The notes beneath the pieces are model-generated. The model saw only the letters and a list, made by a program, of their open reading frames with translations, was not told where the DNA came from and made no database searches. Positions 24,718-33,157 of a stretch of 33,821 nucleotides of DNA are shown piece by piece (the stretch's first letter is position 1; every line of letters begins with the position of its first letter). Position numbers and translations under genes: made by a program. The DNA comes from DATMYQ01 sp035560935 (lineage in GTDB: Bacteria > Bacillota > Negativicutes > Sporomusales > Sporomusaceae). The DNA lies in the NCBI GenBank assembly GCA_035560935.1, contig DATMYQ010000327.1:1-33821 (forward strand). Reading direction: 5' to 3'.

Positions 24718-25380
24718 GTGCAAATCAAATTGATTGGCTGTCTTGCAACGAGGAATGAAATCTTTGCGGCAGGACGTTTCCCTAATGTTGAGTATGATTT
24801 TTTGGATTTTTCCTGGCATGCCGTTCCGGATAAACTGCATACGGAGTTACAGCGAAGAATTGATGACAGTCAACACTATGATTTGATCATTCTGACTTAT
24901 GGGCGCTGTTCCCATGCGGTGGCCGGGTTGGTATCCAGCGAAGTTCCTATGTTAGTGCCGGCGGTGCATGACTGCATTAGTCTTTTATTGGGATCGGACC
25001 AGCGGCGGCAGGATCTTTGCTCAGAGAATGCTGCCGCATATTACTTCAGCCAAGGTTGGCTGGAATATGGCCGCGACCCGCATGTGGAATATTTAGAATA
25101 TTTAAATAAATACGGCAAAGCCAATGCAGATTATTTGATTCAAACATTGTATGGAAAATACCAGGAAGCGGTGCTGATCCGGACCTGCAACGAGGACAAA
25201 ATGAAAACCTGCCGGCAACGGGTCAGCGCCATCGCGAACTTTTTCGACTGGTCCGTTCGCGAAGTCGAGGGAGATCTGGCGCTGTTAACGGCTATTGCCA
25301 GCGGCCGGCAAACCCCGGGGGCGATATTCATTGCGCCCGGTGACCCTATCCAACTGCAGGAGGAGAGTTATGAATATTAA
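24718..25380 (+). CDS. DUF1638 family protein
   Basis: 220 residues, soluble. Recognisable blocks: IKLIGCLATRNEI at the start, DLIILTYGRCSHAVAGL, VPAVHDCISLLLGS, YFSQGWLEYGRDPHVEYLEY and a C-terminal LLTAIASG. Cysteines in CL, RCS and HDCI blocks could bind a metal or corrinoid. DUF1638 proteins are commonly found beside corrinoid methyltransferases in methanogens and acetogens, but no function is proven. The start is probably the GTG at 24718, spaced from GGGGTG; the GTG at 24709 is inside that site. Its last 11 bases overlap the activator gene. Confidence 0.8.
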   Translation: MQIKLIGCLATRNEIFAAGRFPNVEYDFLDFSWHAVPDKLHTELQRRIDDSQHYDLIILTYGRCSHAVAGLVSSEVPMLVPAVHDCISLLLGSDQRRQDLCSENAAAYYFSQGWLEYGRDPHVEYLEYLNKYGKANADYLIQTLYGKYQEAVLIRTCNEDKMKTCRQRVSAIANFFDWSVREVEGDLALLTAIASGRQTPGAIFIAPGDPIQLQEESYEY

Positions 25381-27211
25381 AGTGAACCTTAAATCCATCA
25401 CGGCGATAGACGGCGAGAGCCTGATGGAAACACTGGTCAGACAGCACCAGATGACGGATAATATCTGCAATGGCCGCGGAACCTGTGGAAAGTGCAAGGT
25501 GCGTATCCCTCACCGGGCACCGGAACCTTTGGATATTGAATATCAAAAATTAAGCGGTGGCGAATTGGCTGCCGGGGTGAGACTGGCCTGTCAGCTGAAG
25601 TCGTCGGAAGGCATGGAGGTTATCTGCGGATCTGCCGGCAGTGTTGACCGGAAGGAAGGACTTTTGTTTGCGGTAGAAAAAATAAGCGGACAACATTCCG
25701 GGTTTGAGCAGCGGAATCTCAATCTGGAACCGCCGTCGCTGCAGGACGAACGGGGTGACTGGGATCGGCTGCTGGCTGGATTGCAGGAACAGCAACCCGT
25801 TTCCCCGGCGCTGCGCATTAACTTGCGCTTGCTGCAAAATCTGGCGCCGGTCATCCGGCAAAATGACTTTGCCGTGAGCGTTGTTTTACATAATAACGAA
25901 ATAGTGGGGTTGCGGGCGGGAAAGGAACCGATACCGGTTTTGGGCACCGCGATTGATATTGGCACGACCAATATCGCCGTTGCCTTGTTTGATATGGAAA
26001 AAAGTTGCCAGGCCGGTTTGGCTGCGGCTGAAAATGGGCAGACCCGTTTTGGGGCGGATGTGATTTCCCGTATTGAATTTGCCAACGCCGGTGCCGGCAA
26101 CCGAACCTTGCTCCGCCAGGCGGTGACCGATACGGTTAATGGTTTACTGACAAAAGTGTGTGCAGCGGCTGGAGTTGAAAGCACCGATGTGTATAAAGCC
26201 GTTATCGTCGGCAATACGACGATGCACCATTTGTTCCTGGGGATGGATGTTTCTTTTTTGGCGCTTTCTCCCTTTGTTTCCGTCTGTAATGCTGCGCTGG
26301 AATTATCGGGCGGCGAAACCGGGCTGAACATCAACCCTTGTGCGAAGGTACAGATGTTTCCCAATGTGGCCGGTTTTGTCGGCGGCGATACGCTGGGTGC
26401 CATTTTTGGTGCCAAAGAACTGTTGGCGACAGGGTGTCATCTTTTGCTGGATATCGGCACCAATTGTGAACTGTACCTTCAGGACGGGCCCCGGCGGTGG
26501 GCCTGTTCCACGGCCGCCGGCCCGGCGTTTGAAGGATCGGGCATTACCTATGGCATGCGGGCCCAACCGGGGGCCATCGAACGGGTGAGAATGGATGAGC
26601 AGCGTCTGGAAATTGCCGTTATTGGCGGCGGCGAGGCGACGGGAATCTGCGGTTCGGGTTTGATCGAGGCGATTCAGCAAATGCGCCAGACTGGCATCAT
26701 CAGTCAGCAGGGGACGATCACCGATCCGTCGGATCCGGAAGCGGCGGAATTGCCGGTCGCGCTGAAAAAACGGATCCGTGAGGGTGAGAAGGGGCGTGAA
26801 TTTGTTTTGTCATATAGTTCGACCGGCGAAGATATTGCGTTGACCCAGCGCGACATCAGCCAGCTGCAGTTGGCGAAAGGCGCGGTCTGCGCCGGTATCC
26901 GAACCTTGCTGGATATTGCCGGATTAACGATGGAAGATTTGGACAGTGTCATTTTGGCCGGAACCTTTGCGGCGCATCTGAACCTGGCCAGTACTTTGGA
27001 TATCGGACTGATTCCGCACACCCGCCTGCGCAAGCTAAAAACCGCCGGTAACGCGGCTCACGCCGGCGCGGTGAAAGCGCTGCTGGATCAGAGCGCTTAT
27101 GCCGATTTGCGGCAATGGGCTGACAGCATTACCCATGTGGAATTGGGCGGCAGCGCCGCGTTCAGTATGTATTTTATGGATAGCATGTACATTGAACCTT
27201 GCAAAATATAG
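25370..27211 (+). CDS. RACo-type reductive activator of corrinoid proteins
   Basis: 613 residues. An N-terminal plant-type [2Fe-2S] ferredoxin domain has cysteines 33, 39, 42 and 74 (CNGRGTCGKC ... CQL). A linker at about 90-200 leads to an ASKHA-type ATPase (DUF4445 family): phosphate loop GTAIDIGTTNIAVALFD, adenosine and second phosphate motifs in LLLDIGTNCELYL and AAGPAFEGSGI, and CGSGLIEAI. Such proteins use ATP to push an electron to corrinoid proteins stuck as Co(II), restoring Co(I). It fits a block with two corrinoid proteins. Start ATG follows AGGAGGAG at 25358, overlapping the DUF1638 stop, so both are co-translated. Confidence 0.92.
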   Translation: MNIKVNLKSITAIDGESLMETLVRQHQMTDNICNGRGTCGKCKVRIPHRAPEPLDIEYQKLSGGELAAGVRLACQLKSSEGMEVICGSAGSVDRKEGLLFAVEKISGQHSGFEQRNLNLEPPSLQDERGDWDRLLAGLQEQQPVSPALRINLRLLQNLAPVIRQNDFAVSVVLHNNEIVGLRAGKEPIPVLGTAIDIGTTNIAVALFDMEKSCQAGLAAAENGQTRFGADVISRIEFANAGAGNRTLLRQAVTDTVNGLLTKVCAAAGVESTDVYKAVIVGNTTMHHLFLGMDVSFLALSPFVSVCNAALELSGGETGLNINPCAKVQMFPNVAGFVGGDTLGAIFGAKELLATGCHLLLDIGTNCELYLQDGPRRWACSTAAGPAFEGSGITYGMRAQPGAIERVRMDEQRLEIAVIGGGEATGICGSGLIEAIQQMRQTGIISQQGTITDPSDPEAAELPVALKKRIREGEKGREFVLSYSSTGEDIALTQRDISQLQLAKGAVCAGIRTLLDIAGLTMEDLDSVILAGTFAAHLNLASTLDIGLIPHTRLRKLKTAGNAAHAGAVKALLDQSAYADLRQWADSITHVELGGSAAFSMYFMDSMYIEPCKI

Positions 27212-27252
27212 TAGTAATAAAGGCTACGGGAGGATAGGGTGAAGCAGAAGGT

Positions 27253-28524
27253 ATGAGACATGGAAGCCTGATAAATATTCAATATCTGCAGGATCTATTG
27301 GATAATTTTTCGAAAGCAACGGGTTTGCATGTGGAAATGGTCAATAATGACGGCGAGACGATCGCGTTGCTGGATACCGCCGAGCGTTGTGAATTTTGCC
27401 GTTACATCCGTAGCTTACCCAACGGTCTGAAGAAATGTCAGTCTTCTTATATCCAGGCCAGTCAGGAAGCCACCAAGTGGGAAGAACCTTATTTTTTCCG
27501 GTGCCGGGCCGGGTTGGTCATCTGGGTGGTGCCGATTGCAGTGGGGGGCGTTTCCCTGGGAAGCATTATCTGCAGTCAAATTTTACTATGGAAACCGGAT
27601 CGCTTCTTTTTTCAGGAATTGCGTAAGTCAAACCCGGAAGTGGAGGATTTTAGCGAGCTTGAAAAAAAGGTAAGTCAGCTGGAAATCGTGACACCGGAAC
27701 GGTTTCAGGCCGCGGCAGACGTTCTGTTTATGATTATCAATCAACTCATAAAACATGACTATTATGTGCTGGAAAAAATAGGCGAAAATAAAATGCAGCA
27801 GAACATTTATAATGAGCTGGAGAATCGCACCAAACGCAAGAAAGGCTCTGACGAAAACAGCAGTGACTATGGAAGTTACCTTAAACAGGAACGCAGTCTT
27901 CTCCGGTATATCCGGTTGGGGGATAAGCCCCAGGCGGAAAAAAAGCTGCAAACTTTGTTGCCCAGTCTGTTTATTAAAGCAACCGGTGAGCAGAGTACGA
28001 TTCGTATGCGGGTTACCGAACTGGGCAGCCTTATTTCCCGGGCGGCGGTGGAGGGGGGGGCGGAAGCCAACAGCGTCATGGATACCCTGCGACAGTTTCA
28101 TGACAGAATTGCCGAATGCCACCGTATGGAAGAGTTTTTTTTCCGCCTGAAGGAACTGGTGGCGGTCATTTTAGTGCAAAGCCAGTCACTGGAGGACAAA
28201 AAACATTGTGGTCTGGTAAACGACGCGAAAAACTACATCTTAGTTAATTACTCGCAAAACATTAAAATTGAAGATGTGGCGGTGCATCTGTTCATCAGTC
28301 CGTCTCACTTATCCCGCTTGTTCCGGCAGGAACAGGGCTGTACGGTCAATGATTATATTACCCGGGTTCGTGTGGAACAGGCGGTGGAATTTCTCAAGCG
28401 GCCGGGATTTAGCGTGGCCCAGACTTCGCAGGCCGTCGGCTTTCAGAGCCAAAGTTATTTTGCGAAAGTGTTCAGTAAATATATTGGCGTGACACCGTTG
28501 GTTTATCGTAACAGTTTGTCGTAA
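27253..28524 (+). CDS. PocR-domain AraC-family transcription regulator
   Basis: 423 residues. A PocR sensory domain fills about 5-165, with the cysteine cluster ERCEFCRYIRSLPNGLKKC and YFFRCRAGLVIWVVPIAV that may bind a ligand through a metal. A helical middle follows. Two AraC helix-turn-helices end the protein (IKIEDVAVHLFISPSHLSRLFRQ; FSVAQTSQAVGFQSQSYFAKVFSKY). PocR regulates B12/propanediol genes in Salmonella; relatives sit beside methyltransferase genes in acetogens. It likely senses substrate for the methyl transfer system and activates nearby promoters. The ATG at 27253 lacks a well-spaced ribosome site; GGGAGG at 27228 serves a five-codon frame (GTG 27239 to TGA 27256) that overlaps the ATG. 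Confidence 0.9.
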   Translation: MRHGSLINIQYLQDLLDNFSKATGLHVEMVNNDGETIALLDTAERCEFCRYIRSLPNGLKKCQSSYIQASQEATKWEEPYFFRCRAGLVIWVVPIAVGGVSLGSIICSQILLWKPDRFFFQELRKSNPEVEDFSELEKKVSQLEIVTPERFQAAADVLFMIINQLIKHDYYVLEKIGENKMQQNIYNELENRTKRKKGSDENSSDYGSYLKQERSLLRYIRLGDKPQAEKKLQTLLPSLFIKATGEQSTIRMRVTELGSLISRAAVEGGAEANSVMDTLRQFHDRIAECHRMEEFFFRLKELVAVILVQSQSLEDKKHCGLVNDAKNYILVNYSQNIKIEDVAVHLFISPSHLSRLFRQEQGCTVNDYITRVRVEQAVEFLKRPGFSVAQTSQAVGFQSQSYFAKVFSKYIGVTPLVYRNSLS

Positions 28525-28542
28525 CGGGAGGGACGTGGCGAA

Positions 28543-29199
28543 ATGGTCTATGCGGAAATCGTTGCCGGTGTCAAAGCGGGTGAGGCGGAAGCGGTGGTTG
28601 AACTTTGCCGCAAAGCGTTGTCGCAGGGATATCCTGCCTTGGCAGTTCTGGAAAAAGGGTTGATTATCGGCATGGATGAAGTGGCCAACAAATATTCCCA
28701 TCGGCGGGTCATCGTACCGGAGGTGTTGATGTCCGCGCGCGCCGTACAAGCCGGGTTGGTCGTCGTTGAACCGCAGCTAAAAAATTTGGCCCGGCGGCGT
28801 ACCGGCACAGTGGTGATCGGCACGGTGGCAGGGGATTTGCATGATATTGGGAAAAATCTGGTAAAAATTATGGTGAAAAGCACCGGCGTGCGAATTCATG
28901 ACCTGGGTATCGATGTGACGCCCCAGAAGTTTATTCAGGCGGTGGAGAAAACAAACGCGGAAATATTGATGATGGCGTCATTGCTGACCACCACCATGCC
29001 GGTCATGCGGCGGGTCATTGTCGCTTTGGAAGAGGCCGGATTGCGCAACGGCTTATTAATTGCGGTGGGTGGCGCACCGGTGGATGAACGGTTTGCCCGT
29101 GAAATCGGCGCGGACTGCTATTTTGAGTGTGCGACGGATGCCAAACAGTTTCTGGAAAGCAATCTCAATAAAATTATTCTGCGCCGAAAACAGGCATAG
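28543..29199 (+). CDS. Corrinoid (B12-binding) methyltransferase protein 1
   Basis: 218 residues, MtaC/MttC-like fold. Four-helix cap at 1-85 (LEKGLIIGMDEVANKYSHRRVIVPEVLMSARAV, abbreviated), then a B12 domain with the base-off motif GDLHDIGKN (His100), SLLTTTMP and VGGAPV. It carries a methyl group on cobalt between a substrate methyltransferase and an acceptor. It starts 18 bases after the PocR-AraC gene and ends in a terminator, so it is expressed apart from mtaC downstream. It lacks its own substrate methyltransferase here; it may share MtaB or serve another one elsewhere. Confidence 0.9.
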   Translation: MVYAEIVAGVKAGEAEAVVELCRKALSQGYPALAVLEKGLIIGMDEVANKYSHRRVIVPEVLMSARAVQAGLVVVEPQLKNLARRRTGTVVIGTVAGDLHDIGKNLVKIMVKSTGVRIHDLGIDVTPQKFIQAVEKTNAEILMMASLLTTTMPVMRRVIVALEEAGLRNGLLIAVGGAPVDERFAREIGADCYFECATDAKQFLESNLNKIILRRKQA

Positions 29200-29253
29200 T
29201 TGAAAAGTAACAAAAATAATGAAAATGGAATATCGCACGATCGAAGCAAGCCG

Positions 29254-29297
29254 GCGAACCGCTTATTTTAATAAACAGCGGTTCGCTTATGTTTTTC
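29254..29297 (+). terminator. Intrinsic terminator after corrinoid protein 1
   Basis: Perfect 9-bp stem GCGAACCGC (29254-29262) with GCGGTTCGC (29278-29286), loop partly self-pairing, then TTATGTTTTTC. Separates the regulator/corrinoid-1 unit from mtaC. Confidence 0.85.
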
Positions 29298-29371
29298 TAT
29301 TCACAAATATGGTAATGCGTGGAATGTAGCAAAAATAGCAGAATTGTACTGAATTTTCAAAATTAACTCAA

Positions 29372-29380
29372 TGCTATAAT
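29372..29380 (+). promoter_or_regulatory. Extended -10 promoter for the mtaCB unit
   Basis: TGCTATAAT: perfect TATAAT with the TG extension, and only a weak -35 (TTTTC region at 29354-29358). A weak -35 is what an AraC-type activator would need to help. The leader to mtaC is about 180 bases. The 370-base gap from 29200 to 29569 otherwise holds the terminator and the short frame at 29433. Confidence 0.65.
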
Positions 29381-29432
29381 GAGAGCGTCAAAGGAATTCA
29401 TAGTAAAATACATAGTTTGCAGGGGGGTGGCA

Positions 29433-29552
29433 GTGCGAAGCCAAACGGGTCATTTCATTGATTTTGCGGTCGCATCTGTGGGAAGAGAAACAGCACTTAT
29501 CAAGAAAATTAATGAAAATGAGCAAAGAATTAACAAAAACAAAGGGAAATGA
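29433..29552 (+). CDS. Possible 39-residue leader ORF upstream of mtaC
   Basis: GTG at 29433 follows AGGGGGG (29421-29427). The frame reads MRSQTGHFIDFAVASVGRE and ends NENEQRINKNKGK, with no stop until TGA at 29550, 18 bases before the mtaC start. The first half is mildly hydrophobic and the second is basic. A hairpin (GTTTG 29415 with CAAAC 29442, GGC with GCC inside) could cover the ribosome site. It may be a regulatory leader peptide, a small protein or chance. I do not recognise a family. Confidence 0.35.
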   Translation: MRSQTGHFIDFAVASVGRETALIKKINENEQRINKNKGK

Positions 29553-29569
29553 AAAGGGGGAAGGGAAGA

Positions 29570-30199
29570 ATGGATTTAGGACAACTTTCGTTGGCAGTTC
29601 AAAAAGGCAAAGGCGGCATCGTAAAAGAAATGGTCAGCACGGCGCTGGCGGAGAAGATGGCACCGGCAACCATTTTGAATGAAGGTTTGGTAGCTGCGAT
29701 GACAGTTATTGGCGAAAAATTTAAAAACAACGAAATCTACGTACCGGAAATGCTGATGTCGGCAAAAGCGATGAATGCCGGCATGGAAGTACTGGAACCC
29801 ATTTTGACATCTACCGGCGTAAAACCCATTGGCAAAGCAGTGATTGGCACCATCAAGGGAGACTTGCATGATATTGGGAAAAATCTGGCCCGGATGATGC
29901 TCAAAGGTGCGGGGATCGAAATGTATGATCTGGGTATCGACGTTCCGGCGGAAGCTTTTTTGCAGAAAGCCAAAGAAGTCGGCGCCAACATGGTGTGCCT
30001 TTCCGCTATGCTGACCACGACCATGCCGTATATGAAGAGCGTGGTCGAGATTTTCGAAAAGGATGGCTATCGGGATAAAGTAACCTTTTTGATCGGCGGT
30101 GTCCCTGTGAGCGAAAGCTATTGCAAGGCCATCAAAGCCGACTATTACGCGGAAGATGCTGTAGTCGCGGCGGATATTGCCAAGAAAATTTTGGCGTAA
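29570..30199 (+). CDS. mtaC: Methanol corrinoid protein MtaC
   Basis: 209 residues. Helical cap with LNEGLVAAMTVIGEKFKNNEIYVPEMLMSAKAM, abbreviated, then the B12 domain with GDLHDIGKN (lower axial His100), SAMLTTTMP and GGVPVS. As the partner of MtaB it accepts the methyl group of methanol on Co(I). It is similar along its whole length to the corrinoid protein at 28543. Start ATG follows GGGGGAAGGG; the ATG at 29549 lies before that site. The MtaB start is 20 bases after the stop, so they are one transcript. Confidence 0.93.
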   Translation: MDLGQLSLAVQKGKGGIVKEMVSTALAEKMAPATILNEGLVAAMTVIGEKFKNNEIYVPEMLMSAKAMNAGMEVLEPILTSTGVKPIGKAVIGTIKGDLHDIGKNLARMMLKGAGIEMYDLGIDVPAEAFLQKAKEVGANMVCLSAMLTTTMPYMKSVVEIFEKDGYRDKVTFLIGGVPVSESYCKAIKADYYAEDAVVAADIAKKILA

Positions 30200-30219
30200 T
30201 AAAGAGGAGGTGTGCACAA

Positions 30220-31599
30220 GTGGCAAAAACTTTTGATAAACTTGCCTATAGTTCCTTGAACGATTTTGTGTATGGGAGTGCGCCCAATCCGGTTACTTGT
30301 AAGAACGGTCTGGTTATTGGCGGCGGGCTGGTGTATCCGGAACTGAACATCACTTTGCCGGCGATTGAAGTCACCGCGGCCAATATGCCGGAAATTAAGG
30401 AATTATATAAGGAAATGATCGATGGTGCGCTGAAGCGGGCGGTGGACCTGTACGCTCCCGGCCTGGTGGTGGAATTTGAAATGTTGCCGGAAATGACGCT
30501 GGTGCCGGAATGGGGCATCGCCATCAGTAAAATTTTGCGGGATGCCATGTATGAATGTGAAGCGAAACATGGCTTGAAAAGCGCGTTGCGGGCCACACCC
30601 GGTGATGTGCGGGAGTTCAAACGCCCGCCGCTGATGCGCCAGGGTGAGATTTTGCAAAATCTGATTAAGACTATTGAAGGCTCGGCGAAAGTCGGTGCGG
30701 ATTTTATCGCGATTGAATCCACCGGCGGTAAAGAAATTTGTGATGACGCGCTGGTAAATGCCGATATGACCAAAGTTATTTTCGCCCTGGGCGTTATGGG
30801 CTGCCGTGACATGAAGTTTCTCTGGGAAAAAATGTGTGACACTTCCAGAGCCAATGGCGCCATACCGTCGGGCGATACCGCCTGTGGCTTTGCGAACACC
30901 GCGTTTGCACTGGCCCACAAAAACTTCATTCCCCAGTCTTTTGCGGCTGTGGTGCGGGTAGCCAGCGTGGCCAGAGGCCTTGCCGCCCTGGAAGCTGGCG
31001 CCGTTGGCCCGGACAAAGACTGCGGTTATGAAGGTCCCTACCTGAAAGCCATTGCCGGTATCCCCATTGCGATGGAAGGCAAGACGGCGGCCTGTGCTCA
31101 CCTGAGTTCCATGGGCAACGTAGCGGCTTGCGTGGCTGACCTCTGGAGCAATGAATCAGTACAGCCGGTCCGCCTCCTGTCGGATATTGCGACAACCGTA
31201 TGCATGGAACAACTGATTTATGATTGCCGGCTGATGAATTTGGCCAAAGAACGGGGCCACGGGATATTGATGCGGGATTTGTTGGCCGACTCCGATTCCA
31301 AGTATGATCCTCAGGCGTACGTGATCAGTCCCAAGGTTGTGTTTGAAATCAGCCAGGAATTGATCAAATTCAAAACGCCCTTCCTGCGGACCAAAGGTGG
31401 CGCCCAGTTGGCGGTTGCCGCGATCCGCAAAGGCGTGGAAAAGGGCGAAGTCAATATCGCCGAACGGGAAAAAGCCTGGCTGGATACCATGGACGAGCAA
31501 ATCGCAGCGATTCCTGACGATGAAGAAAAATTCTGGCATCAGATCAAAGGCGATCTTGATCTGGAAAAATTCATCCCCTCCGAGTATGGTCTTGGTTGA
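30220..31599 (+). CDS. mtaB: Methanol:corrinoid methyltransferase MtaB
   Basis: 459 residues, the usual MtaB length. The enzyme breaks the C-O bond of methanol with zinc and passes the methyl to MtaC. Candidate zinc ligands match the known Glu-Cys-Cys set: Glu166 in AIESTGGKE, Cys222 in DTACGF and Cys268 in DKDCGYEGPY. The opening FDKLAYSSLNDFVYGSAPNPVTCKNGLVIGGG is characteristic (abbreviated). The GTG at 30220 has GAGGAGGTG ahead of it; the longer frame back to 30121 runs into mtaC. It is a TIM-barrel, cytoplasmic enzyme. Codon use matches its neighbours. Confidence 0.94.
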   Translation: MAKTFDKLAYSSLNDFVYGSAPNPVTCKNGLVIGGGLVYPELNITLPAIEVTAANMPEIKELYKEMIDGALKRAVDLYAPGLVVEFEMLPEMTLVPEWGIAISKILRDAMYECEAKHGLKSALRATPGDVREFKRPPLMRQGEILQNLIKTIEGSAKVGADFIAIESTGGKEICDDALVNADMTKVIFALGVMGCRDMKFLWEKMCDTSRANGAIPSGDTACGFANTAFALAHKNFIPQSFAAVVRVASVARGLAALEAGAVGPDKDCGYEGPYLKAIAGIPIAMEGKTAACAHLSSMGNVAACVADLWSNESVQPVRLLSDIATTVCMEQLIYDCRLMNLAKERGHGILMRDLLADSDSKYDPQAYVISPKVVFEISQELIKFKTPFLRTKGGAQLAVAAIRKGVEKGEVNIAEREKAWLDTMDEQIAAIPDDEEKFWHQIKGDLDLEKFIPSEYGLG

Positions 31600-31659
31600 G
31601 CGGGCTAAGCACCGGTTGACAGCAGAAAGACTTTGCATGGACGGAGGGAGGCGAAGCGT

Positions 31660-32457
31660 ATGATCGTGGTGGGAGAACTGATCAATTCCAGCCGCAAAGC
31701 GATTGCGGCGGCCATTGAAGCCCAGGATGTGGGACAGATTCAGCAGGTTGCCAAGGACGAATTTGCGTCCGGCGCTCATTATATTGATGTCAACGCCGGA
31801 AGTTTTCTGGGGAAAGAGGCCGAATACATCACCTGGCTGGTTAAAAATGTGCAGGCTGTGGTCGATGCGCCCTGCTGCATTGACAGCCCGGATCCGAAAT
31901 GTGTGGAGGCGGCGCTCAAGGTACACAAAGGGGTGGCCATGGTTAATTCCATCTCTTTGGAAAAAGAACGCTATGAGCAACTGCTGCCGCTCATTGCCGG
32001 AACCGATCTGAAAATAGTGGCCTTATGTATGAGCGATGACGGCATGCCGGAAACCGCCGAGGCCCGGTTGAAAATTGCCGACCGCTTAATTAACAATTTG
32101 GTCAAGAACAAAGTGGCTCTGGATAACATCTACGTGGATGCACTGGTGCAGCCGGTGGGAACCAACGATTTATTCGGCATTGAATTTCTCAACGCGGTGG
32201 AATCTATTATGGGCAACTACCCAGGGGTTCATACGATTTGTGGCTTATCCAATATTTCTTTTGGCCTGCCCAACCGTAAATTTATGAATCAAATGTTTGC
32301 GGTAATGGCGATTGCCAAGGGATTGGATGCTTTGATCATTAATCCTCTGGACAAGGCAATGATGGCAAGCATAGTGACTGCACAAACATTGGCGGGCCGG
32401 GATGAATTTTGCTGTGAATATTTGGCGGCTTACCGAAACGATGCCTTTGTATGGTAG
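31660..32457 (+). CDS. Methyl-corrinoid:tetrahydrofolate methyltransferase
   Basis: 265 residues, pterin-binding TIM barrel of the AcsE/MtgA/MetH-methyl-H4folate group: VVGELINSSRKAI, GAHYIDVNAGSF, CCIDSPDPKCVEAAL, MVNSISLEKERYE, GLSNISFGLPNR and LDALIINPLD. It would move the methyl from MtaC to tetrahydrofolate, feeding the Wood-Ljungdahl pathway, rather than to coenzyme M as MtaA does in methanogens. Start ATG behind GGAGGGAGGCG. It follows mtaB by 60 bases with no terminator between. The alternative reading as AcsE (which works with the CO dehydrogenase corrinoid protein) is less likely beside mtaCB. Confidence 0.9.
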   Translation: MIVVGELINSSRKAIAAAIEAQDVGQIQQVAKDEFASGAHYIDVNAGSFLGKEAEYITWLVKNVQAVVDAPCCIDSPDPKCVEAALKVHKGVAMVNSISLEKERYEQLLPLIAGTDLKIVALCMSDDGMPETAEARLKIADRLINNLVKNKVALDNIYVDALVQPVGTNDLFGIEFLNAVESIMGNYPGVHTICGLSNISFGLPNRKFMNQMFAVMAIAKGLDALIINPLDKAMMASIVTAQTLAGRDEFCCEYLAAYRNDAFVW

Positions 32458-32472
32458 TAATTCCCGTGGCAA

Positions 32473-32503
32473 GGGGCTGTCTCCGTTCGGAGACGGCTCC
32501 TTT
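32473..32503 (+). terminator. GC-rich hairpin, partial terminator or processing site
   Basis: Twelve-pair stem (two G-T wobbles) at 32473-32484 and 32489-32500 with a GTTC loop, followed only by TTTACC. The T-tract is weak, so it may reduce rather than stop transcription into the CobW-like gene. Confidence 0.5.
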
Positions 32504-32560
32504 ACCTTCCCGGTTTTATGGCTGCCAGTAGTGGGGAATTTGCAGACGGAGGCGAGGACG

Positions 32561-33157
32561 ATGCGAATCTTATTGTTCGGCGGTTTTCTGGGTTCCGGTA
32601 AGACAACGACGATTTTGCAGGTTGCCAAGTATTTAACCGGTGTATGTAAAGAAACAGTAGCTATTATTGAAAATGAAATCGGCGCCGCCGGGATGGATGA
32701 CAAAATTTTATCGGCCAGCGGGTTGCGGGTCCGAAATTTATTTGGCGGGTGCGTGTGCTGTCAGATTACCAGTGAGTTGATACAGGCGATCACTGAAATT
32801 CATGAAACTGTGGAGCCGGATTGGCTGATTATCGAGATGACCGGCCTGGCGTTTCCTTCGAAGACGGCCGGGGAAATTGAGAAATACAGTAAAGTACATT
32901 CGGCGTTTAAAACGGTAACTTTGGTTGACCGCGGCCGCTGGAAGGAAGTCCGGTCGATGCTGGAAGTTCTTGTTGTGGGGCAGGTGACGGGAAGTGATCT
33001 GGTACTGATTAATAAGGCGGACCTGCATGGCGAAGATTTGCTGAACATTATGCAAGATTTAACAAAGATTGACGCAAAAATCAAGGTTATGGTCACCAGC
33101 GCGGTGCAGGAAATGCCACCGGCTCTGCTGCAGGAGGTTGTTTGCTGTGGAGAATAA
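32561..33157 (+). CDS. Short CobW/HypB-like metal-chaperone GTPase
   Basis: 198 residues. Walker A GGFLGSGKTTT (7-17), ENEIGAAGMD (switch I-like), the metal-binding CxCC motif GGCVCCQ (Cys64, 66, 67), IEMTGLAFP and the guanine motif INKAD. CobW/COG0523 proteins are usually 300 or more residues; this one lacks the C-terminal domain. It may deliver zinc to MtaB or cobalt/corrinoid to MtaC, inferred from neighbours only. Start ATG after GGAGGCG; a longer frame from 32402 overlaps the pterin methyltransferase and is not needed. It overlaps the next gene by 11 bases. Confidence 0.85.
   Translation: MRILLFGGFLGSGKTTTILQVAKYLTGVCKETVAIIENEIGAAGMDDKILSASGLRVRNLFGGCVCCQITSELIQAITEIHETVEPDWLIIEMTGLAFPSKTAGEIEKYSKVHSAFKTVTLVDRGRWKEVRSMLEVLVVGQVTGSDLVLINKADLHGEDLLNIMQDLTKIDAKIKVMVTSAVQEMPPALLQEVVCCGE

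Noticed and set aside
29387..29569. Cobalamin riboswitch in the mtaC leader
   Set aside because: I looked for a B12 box and the surrounding paired elements and did not find them.
29458..29682. Reading frame overlapping the mtaC start
   Set aside because: It overlaps mtaC in another frame, lacks a ribosome site, and the mtaC frame has clear domain conservation.
32402..32560. N-terminal extension of the CobW-like GTPase
   Set aside because: It overlaps the end of the pterin methyltransferase and a hairpin; the ATG at 32561 has a proper ribosome site and starts at the family's usual N-terminus.
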